Of a DNA stretch of 64,000 nucleotides, positions 59,559-64,000 are shown piece after piece. Made by a program: the position numbers and the translations under genes. Under the pieces are notes generated by a model. It was not told the origin of the DNA and did not search any database. It was given only the letters and a program-made list of their open reading frames with translations. Origin of the DNA: UBA11591 sp040220895 (lineage in GTDB: Bacteria > Bacteroidota > Bacteroidia > Flavobacteriales_E > Vicingaceae); assembly GCA_040220895.1 (NCBI GenBank), contig JAVJVY010000020.1, forward strand, positions 124,001 through 188,000. Direction: 5' to 3'. How positions within the stretch are numbered: position 1 is the first letter of the stretch; each line of letters begins with the position of its first letter.

Positions 59559-60300
59559 GCAACTTCATCTTGCGGTTTTTCTCCTGCTTGCGATCTATGC
59601 CAGATCACAGGAAGGTAATAATGCGTGGAAAGGAAACAAGGCCTTCGAAAACAGGGATTTTGAAAAGGCAGAAAGTTTATATCTGCGTTCTTTGCAAATT
59701 CAACCATCTGAATCAGCTTCGTTTAACCTGGCAAATTCACTTTATAAGCAAAAGCGTTTTGATGAATCGGCAAAATTATACAGTTCAATTGCCGACAAAG
59801 CCATCGACAAGCAAGAAAAGTCGGAAGCCTATCACAATTTAGGCAATGCCTTGTTAAAAACACAGAAAATCGATGAATCTATCGAAGCGTATAAGAACGC
59901 ACTGCGCAACAACCCCAATGACGAAGACACAAGGTACAATTTGTCGTACGCAATGAACCTTAAAAAACAACAGGAAGAACAACAAGATCAAAATAAAGAT
60001 CAGGATAAACAGAACAAAGACCAGAACAAAGACGATCAGGAAAAAGAAGATAACAAAAATCAGGATAAACAAGACAAGCAGGATAAGCAAGACCAACAGG
60101 ATCAGAAAGAAAAAGAAAATCAAGAGCAAAAAAAGGAAGATCAGCCCCAAGAGGAACAACAACAGAATCAGGAGCAAATCTCAAAACAAGATGCAGAAAG
60201 GCTCCTTGAAAATTTAAAAAACGAAGAAGAGAAAACTAAAAAGAAAGTGCAGATACAGAAAAGGAATACGAATTCTAAGAACATCGAAAATGACTGGTAA
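59551..60300 (+). CDS. batC: BatC: TPR protein with a highly charged Q/K/D/E tail
   Basis: 249 residues. Signal peptide ending IYARSQ (about 1-20), three tetratricopeptide repeats (about 27-125, with FNLANSLYKQKRFDESAKLYSSIADKA and AYHNLGNALLKTQKIDESIEAYKNALRNNPND), then a low-complexity region of about 80 residues (QEEQQDQNKDQDKQNKDQ and so on) built from Q, K, D, E and N. Such a charged tail is usual in BatC homologs of this phylum and is probably disordered. The gene overlaps BatD by 11 bp. Confidence 0.9.
   Translation: MIRQLHLAVFLLLAIYARSQEGNNAWKGNKAFENRDFEKAESLYLRSLQIQPSESASFNLANSLYKQKRFDESAKLYSSIADKAIDKQEKSEAYHNLGNALLKTQKIDESIEAYKNALRNNPNDEDTRYNLSYAMNLKKQQEEQQDQNKDQDKQNKDQNKDDQEKEDNKNQDKQDKQDKQDQQDQKEKENQEQKKEDQPQEEQQQNQEQISKQDAERLLENLKNEEEKTKKKVQIQKRNTNSKNIENDW
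59975..60180 (+). repeat. Low-complexity region in batC (CAG/AAA/GAT codons)
   Basis: Irregular reiteration of short words such as caggataaa, caagac and aaagacc, encoding the disordered charged tail of BatC. Words are too irregular for a strict tandem array; the region is prone to slippage. Confidence 0.6.
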
Positions 60301-62107
60301 AGGGCCAATTATTTTTCTGTTATTAGGCTTTGCAGTTATTTTTTGCCTTGCCATTCCGGTTGGTGTTTTGGCGCAGCCTGAATTCAGGGCATCCGTGAGC
60401 AAAACAAACCTAAGCGTAGGAGAGCGATTTCGACTAGAATTCACAGTCAATGCTGGAGGGGATGAATTTACTCCTCCGGTTTTTGACGGCTTCCGCATTC
60501 TTTCTGGTCCAAATCAATCGACGAGCATGCAGTTCATCAATGGCCGCTCCTCCTATTCTATTTCATACTCTTATGTGCTAATGGCCTTGAATGAAGGTGA
60601 TTTTGAGATTCCACCGGCCAGCATATTGGTTGGCAAAGATGTATTAGCTTCCAACTCCATCACGATCCGTGTCGAAGCTTCGACGGCCAATCCACCAAAC
60701 GTCAATCAAGGAAAGCAAAACGAACAAAAATCGCCGGTTCAAAACGCTGGCGAAGATGTATTCATCGTTGCCAAAGTATCGAACACATCACCATTTGTTG
60801 GTGAGCAAATCACTGCAACGTACAATATATATTACAACCAGCGTGTGGTGCAGAATTACCCTTCTGGCATACCCAGTTTGAACGGCTTTTGGAGCGAGGA
60901 CATCGATACCCAGAACGAGCAGCCCTGGACAGAGAATGTTGGTGGAGTAAAGTACTATGTTCAAAACGTTAAAAAATCCTTGCTGATTCCGCAGCGATCT
61001 GGAGAATTGGAGATAGATCCCTTTACTATGGACCTGGTAATTCAGAAATCGGTTCAATCCAGGAACAGAAGTATTTTCGATCAGTTTTTTGGAAACTATA
61101 AGAATGTTGAAGTGGTTGCAACCAGTAAACCACTCAAAATTAATGTGAAACCCTTACCTATTGGGCGCCCGGCATCCTTTGACGGAGCCGTTGGTAAATT
61201 CAAGGTTTCTTTGAAGTCCGATCGTGTAGATGTTAAAACCAACGATGCCCTGAACTTCACCTTTACCATCAGTGGTAAAGGAAATTTAAAGCTCCTGAAC
61301 GAGCCCAAAATCAACTTTCCAACGGACTTTGAGGTTTATGACCCGGAAGTAATTGATCGCGTGGATATCAACGCCTCTGGCATGTCTGGCGATCGCCTGT
61401 ATACATTTCTTGCCATTCCAAGGCATAATGGAGAATATAAGGTGGAGGGTCCTGAATTTACTTACTTCGATCCTGACAAGGCCACATATGTTACACTTAC
61501 GGGAGATGTTCTGAATTTTGACATCGCCAAAGGCTTGAGTGAGGAAGGAAATACGGTGAATTTCTCCGGGACTAACAAGCAGGATGTTAAATTACTCGGG
61601 AGCGATATCCGATACATCAAAACTGAAACAGTTCTTTTGAATGTTGGCTATAACTTCTTTGGAAGTTGGTTGTTTTATTGGCTCTGGCTTTTACCTATAC
61701 CTGTATTCTTTGCCTTGTATCTTGCAAAGCAGCGGATTGATTCAAAGCGAAGCGATGCGGTTTACATGAAGCGCAGCAGGGCCAGTAAAATGGCAGAGAA
61801 AAGACTTTCCAACGCCAAGAAATTACTTGGCCAGGGAGAAGATCATTCTTTCTATGAAGCTGTTTTTAAAGCTTTGTACGGTTTCTTTGGCGATAAATTC
61901 AACCTGACCACTTCTGACATCAGCAAAGAGCGGATTCGCGAAGTATTAAGCGCCCGGTCCATAGAAGTAAATCTAATTGATCAAGCCATGCAAATTCTGG
62001 ACCAATGCGAAATGGCTCGATTTGCTCCAACCAGTGATGTAGACAGAGAAAACGTCTACCATCAATCCGTTGAATTATTGAGTGACCTCCAAAAATCCCT
62101 CAAATGA
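60290..62107 (+). CDS. batD: BatD: large membrane-anchored periplasmic protein
   Basis: 605 residues. Signal peptide (about 1-28, ending GVLAQ), then Ig-like beta domains of the BatD/DUF oxygen-tolerance family (EFRASVSKTNLSVGERFRLEFTVNAGG, SYSISYSYVLMALNEGDFEIPPASI, and RPASFDGAVGKFKVSLKSDRVDVKTNDALNFTFTISG), a membrane helix at about 452-475 (WLFYWLWLLPIPVFFALYLA) and a C-terminal cytoplasmic tail with KALYGFFGDKFNLTTSDISKERIREVL. The tail parallels that of the unnamed protein at 56547. Overlaps with batC (11 bp) and batE (4 bp) show tight coupling. Confidence 0.92.
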   Translation: MTGKGPIIFLLLGFAVIFCLAIPVGVLAQPEFRASVSKTNLSVGERFRLEFTVNAGGDEFTPPVFDGFRILSGPNQSTSMQFINGRSSYSISYSYVLMALNEGDFEIPPASILVGKDVLASNSITIRVEASTANPPNVNQGKQNEQKSPVQNAGEDVFIVAKVSNTSPFVGEQITATYNIYYNQRVVQNYPSGIPSLNGFWSEDIDTQNEQPWTENVGGVKYYVQNVKKSLLIPQRSGELEIDPFTMDLVIQKSVQSRNRSIFDQFFGNYKNVEVVATSKPLKINVKPLPIGRPASFDGAVGKFKVSLKSDRVDVKTNDALNFTFTISGKGNLKLLNEPKINFPTDFEVYDPEVIDRVDINASGMSGDRLYTFLAIPRHNGEYKVEGPEFTYFDPDKATYVTLTGDVLNFDIAKGLSEEGNTVNFSGTNKQDVKLLGSDIRYIKTETVLLNVGYNFFGSWLFYWLWLLPIPVFFALYLAKQRIDSKRSDAVYMKRSRASKMAEKRLSNAKKLLGQGEDHSFYEAVFKALYGFFGDKFNLTTSDISKERIREVLSARSIEVNLIDQAMQILDQCEMARFAPTSDVDRENVYHQSVELLSDLQKSLK

Positions 62108-62865
62108 GATTGAATATCACCTTACTTATTGCATTTCTGTTCACATTGAACTTTTCGCTTCATGCTCAAGATGACCCTTATTTATTATTCAATGAAGGGA
62201 ATGAAGCGTACAAGAATGAAGAGCTGTCAAAGGCCATAGACCTGTATAATCAAGTTGCAGCTCTCGATCTGGAATCGTGGGAATTGTATTACAACCTTGG
62301 GAATGCCTATTTCAAGTCAGGTCAGATACCAGAAGCAATATTGAGCTATGAAAAAGCCCGAAAACTTAACCCTAGCAATGAAGATCTCTTAGTCAATCTG
62401 GAGATTGCCAATTTAAAAACGGTCGACAAGGTTGAGGCAAAACCCGAATTACCGTTTGAATCATGGTGGAAAGAACTGCTCAACACCTTTACGATTGACG
62501 AATGGGCGAAAGCCAGCATATATCTTTCTCTATTGTCTTTCTTGTTTATGATCGCTTTCCTCCTTTCGAAAAAAATCGTTAAAAGGATTGCATTTTTTAC
62601 AGCCCTATTCGTATTTCTACTGAGCACCGTATTCTATTATCTGGGAAATCGTCAGAAAGCCCTTCAGGTCAATCAAAAATACGGAATCGTATTTGCACCA
62701 TCTGTCACTGTTAAAAGCGAGCCTGAAGACGACGGTACTCGATTGTTTGTCATCCATGAGGGAACAAAACTGGAAGTGATCAAAGACGAAGGGGAATGGA
62801 GCCAGGTTTCACTGATGAACGGCAATAAAGGATGGGTCAAAAGCGAAGTATTTAAGGGGATTTAA
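62104..62865 (+). CDS. batE: BatE: TPR and SH3-like protein
   Basis: 253 residues. Signal peptide ending SLHAQ (about 1-22), two to three tetratricopeptide repeats (LLFNEGNEAYKNEELSKAIDLYNQVAALD and LYYNLGNAYFKSGQIPEAILSYEKARKLNPSNEDLLVNL), two membrane helices (about 138-157 and 161-181), and an SH3-like domain at the end (FAPSVTVKSEPEDDGTRLFVIHEGTKLEVI and GWVKSEV). SH3b-type domains often bind peptidoglycan or cell-wall peptides. It is the last gene of the Bat operon and converges on the transporter gene one bp away. Confidence 0.92.
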   Translation: MRLNITLLIAFLFTLNFSLHAQDDPYLLFNEGNEAYKNEELSKAIDLYNQVAALDLESWELYYNLGNAYFKSGQIPEAILSYEKARKLNPSNEDLLVNLEIANLKTVDKVEAKPELPFESWWKELLNTFTIDEWAKASIYLSLLSFLFMIAFLLSKKIVKRIAFFTALFVFLLSTVFYYLGNRQKALQVNQKYGIVFAPSVTVKSEPEDDGTRLFVIHEGTKLEVIKDEGEWSQVSLMNGNKGWVKSEVFKGI

Positions 62866-62866
62866 A

Positions 62867-64000
62867 TCACTTTAGTACCCTTACCTTTTTAAGATCCAGC
62901 ACATTCATGGCATTGGTCGAAAGTCCTGATACTTGCGGTTTTGTATAGTGAACCACCCGATCGTAGTATAGCGGGACAATCACAGCTTGATCCAAAATGA
63001 TTTCTTCCATCCTTTTATAGTACTCAAAGCGCCTGGATTGGTCTAATTCTATACGAGATAACTCGTAAAGTTTATCGTATTCAACATCTTTAAAATGGGT
63101 ATAATTCGGTCCATCAGGCGTAAAATTGCCCGAGTAAAAAAGGGAAAGATAATTCTCGGCATCGGGATAATCCGCCACCCACGATTTTCTAAAGAAGGCG
63201 GCTTTGGACAGTGCCACCAATTCCCTTGAGGTTGCAGCTGGATTGAGTTCGATTACGATGGGAATTCCAATTTCCGAGAGTTGGCTCTGGATAAATTCAC
63301 ACAAAGTCAAGTAATTCGATGTTGTGGTCAATTTGATCGGTTTCATCCCTTGTCCGCTAGGATAACCGGCCAATCGAAGCAAGGCCCTCGCTGAATCAGG
63401 ATTGTAAGTAAAACCACTGATCCAATTGTCTTTGAATGGGGGCAAGCCACTGGGAATAAAACCCTCTTCGGCAGGCTTTCCAATGTTATTGCGAAGGTAC
63501 TTAACCATGTCTCTCCTGTTAAAACCTAAATTGATGGCTTGTCTAACGGCCTTGGAATTCAAGGCGCTTCCTTTCATTACGGTTTTGGTACTATCCATGA
63601 GTATTCCCAAGTATTCCGTATTGAGGTATGGCATGGTATTCATATTGAACTTCGAGCTGTATTTTTCTTTTAGTTGTCCATTCAACTCCAAAAATTCAAA
63701 ATTGCTGCCGTTTGTACCCGATAAAAAATCCAGGTTGCCCTTTAGAAATTCGAGGTACTCCACTTCTTCGTCTCCAATAAATGAAATCGAAACAGCATCG
63801 AGGTATGGGAGCTTTTCGCCATCCTCATTCTTTTCAAAATAATGCTCATTTCTAAGGAGAACCAATTTATTACCCTCTTCCCATTGCTGGAACATAAAAG
63901 GACCCGTACCGATGGGTTTATTCCTGAAATCCTTGCCTAATTCCTCGACAACTTCATGTGGGACAACGCTGCAATATTTCATGGTAAGCATACCAAGAAA
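62867..64000 (-). CDS. ABC transporter substrate-binding protein, family 5 (truncated at window edge)
   Basis: The frame is open to the right end, so the N-terminus, including any signal peptide or lipobox, is outside the window. The visible 377 residues are the C-terminal two-thirds of a family 5 solute-binding protein (peptide, nickel or oligopeptide type): KPIGTGPFMFQQWEEGNKLVLLRNEHYFE, then NSKAVRQAINLGFNRRDMVKYLRNNIGKPAEEGFIPSGLPPF, YNPDSARALLRLAGYPSGQG and an LSEIGIPIVIELNP segment; the C-terminal part ends LDQAVIVPLYYDRVVHYTKPQVSG. It probably delivers oligopeptides to a transporter whose genes are not in view. Ligand specificity cannot be told. Confidence 0.88.
   Translation of the reverse strand, partial: FLGMLTMKYCSVVPHEVVEELGKDFRNKPIGTGPFMFQQWEEGNKLVLLRNEHYFEKNEDGEKLPYLDAVSISFIGDEEVEYLEFLKGNLDFLSGTNGSNFEFLELNGQLKEKYSSKFNMNTMPYLNTEYLGILMDSTKTVMKGSALNSKAVRQAINLGFNRRDMVKYLRNNIGKPAEEGFIPSGLPPFKDNWISGFTYNPDSARALLRLAGYPSGQGMKPIKLTTTSNYLTLCEFIQSQLSEIGIPIVIELNPAATSRELVALSKAAFFRKSWVADYPDAENYLSLFYSGNFTPDGPNYTHFKDVEYDKLYELSRIELDQSRRFEYYKRMEEIILDQAVIVPLYYDRVVHYTKPQVSGLSTNAMNVLDLKKVRVLK

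Noticed and set aside
59854..60177. 107-residue hydrophobic open frame on the minus strand
   Set aside because: It is the reverse reading of the Q/K/D-rich tail of batC, which gives artificial runs of L, I and F.
1..64000. tRNA, rRNA, CRISPR arrays, prophage or intact insertion sequences
   Set aside because: Reading both strands gave no cloverleaf with CCA end, no rRNA sequence, no regularly spaced repeats and no full transposase or phage gene; small RNAs cannot be excluded by eye.

Overview
The window looks like chromosomal DNA of a free-living Bacteroidota bacterium, most likely Cytophagales-like; genus cannot be fixed from sequence alone. Signs of this are several secreted proteins ending in type IX secretion (T9SS) sorting domains (PNP...G motif, then a final GxYxL strand), promoters of the Bacteroidota TAnnTTTG type, lipoproteins and TonB receptors, a DUF4835 protein beside coaBC, the short omega-type RNA polymerase subunit, and a complete moxR-batABCDE cluster. 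I saw no rRNA or tRNA gene, CRISPR array, intact insertion sequence or prophage.

Layout. 1-297: the end of a NarL/LuxR-type response regulator. 386-4844: a probable surface uptake operon, with a HmuY-like T9SS cargo protein, a TonB-dependent receptor and a HmuY-like lipoprotein. A dyad with NarL-type spacing and a TAnnTTTG promoter lie in front of it. 4950-6277: two small T9SS cargo proteins. 6297-12681: a cyclophilin lipoprotein, a SnoaL-like protein and a 1671-residue T9SS cargo protein. 12682-13300: about 620 bp without an intact gene, holding a nested palindrome and decayed transposase-like fragments. 13301-21974 (minus): a membrane protein, two paralogous TPR proteins around a large M16 peptidase, and gyrA. 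22214-24748: clpC. 24749-25087: a decayed T9SS sorting domain broken by an 8-bp tandem repeat. 25088-30911 (minus): a housekeeping operon bamD-rpoZ-coaBC-DUF4835-recN-fabI. 31153-32406: an alpha-oxoamine synthase, probably for sphingolipid or sulfonolipid synthesis. 32443-35296 (minus): recF-DUF721-unknown-dapA. 35394-36583: a membrane TPR protein and ribH. 36572-44650: a mix of glycosyltransferase, cupin, two DinB-fold proteins, a helicase, outer-membrane proteins, a kinase-like protein and acylphosphatase. 44625-47337: a PCMD lipoprotein and a T9SS cargo protein with a CxxCH motif. 47402-49139: a 48-residue protein and RF3. 49134-51994 (minus): a hydrolase, an LpoB-like lipoprotein and a COG3014 lipoprotein. 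52197-54524: a thioredoxin-like protein and a GNAT-MazG fusion. 54621-62865: the moxR-DUF58-batABCDE operon. 62867-64000: a truncated peptide-type substrate-binding protein.

Functional themes. Much of the window serves the cell envelope: outer-membrane assembly (BamD), T9SS cargo and a DUF4835 protein, TonB uptake, peptidoglycan control (LpoB-like), lipid synthesis (FabI, oxoamine synthase) and the Bat proteins. Replication, repair and proteostasis genes (gyrA, recF, recN, clpC, prfC) are interleaved. The most unusual items are the paired HmuY-like proteins with their putative operator, the T9SS pseudogene whose frame is restored at one or four repeat copies, the nested palindrome near 13.1 kb, and the GNAT-MazG fusion.
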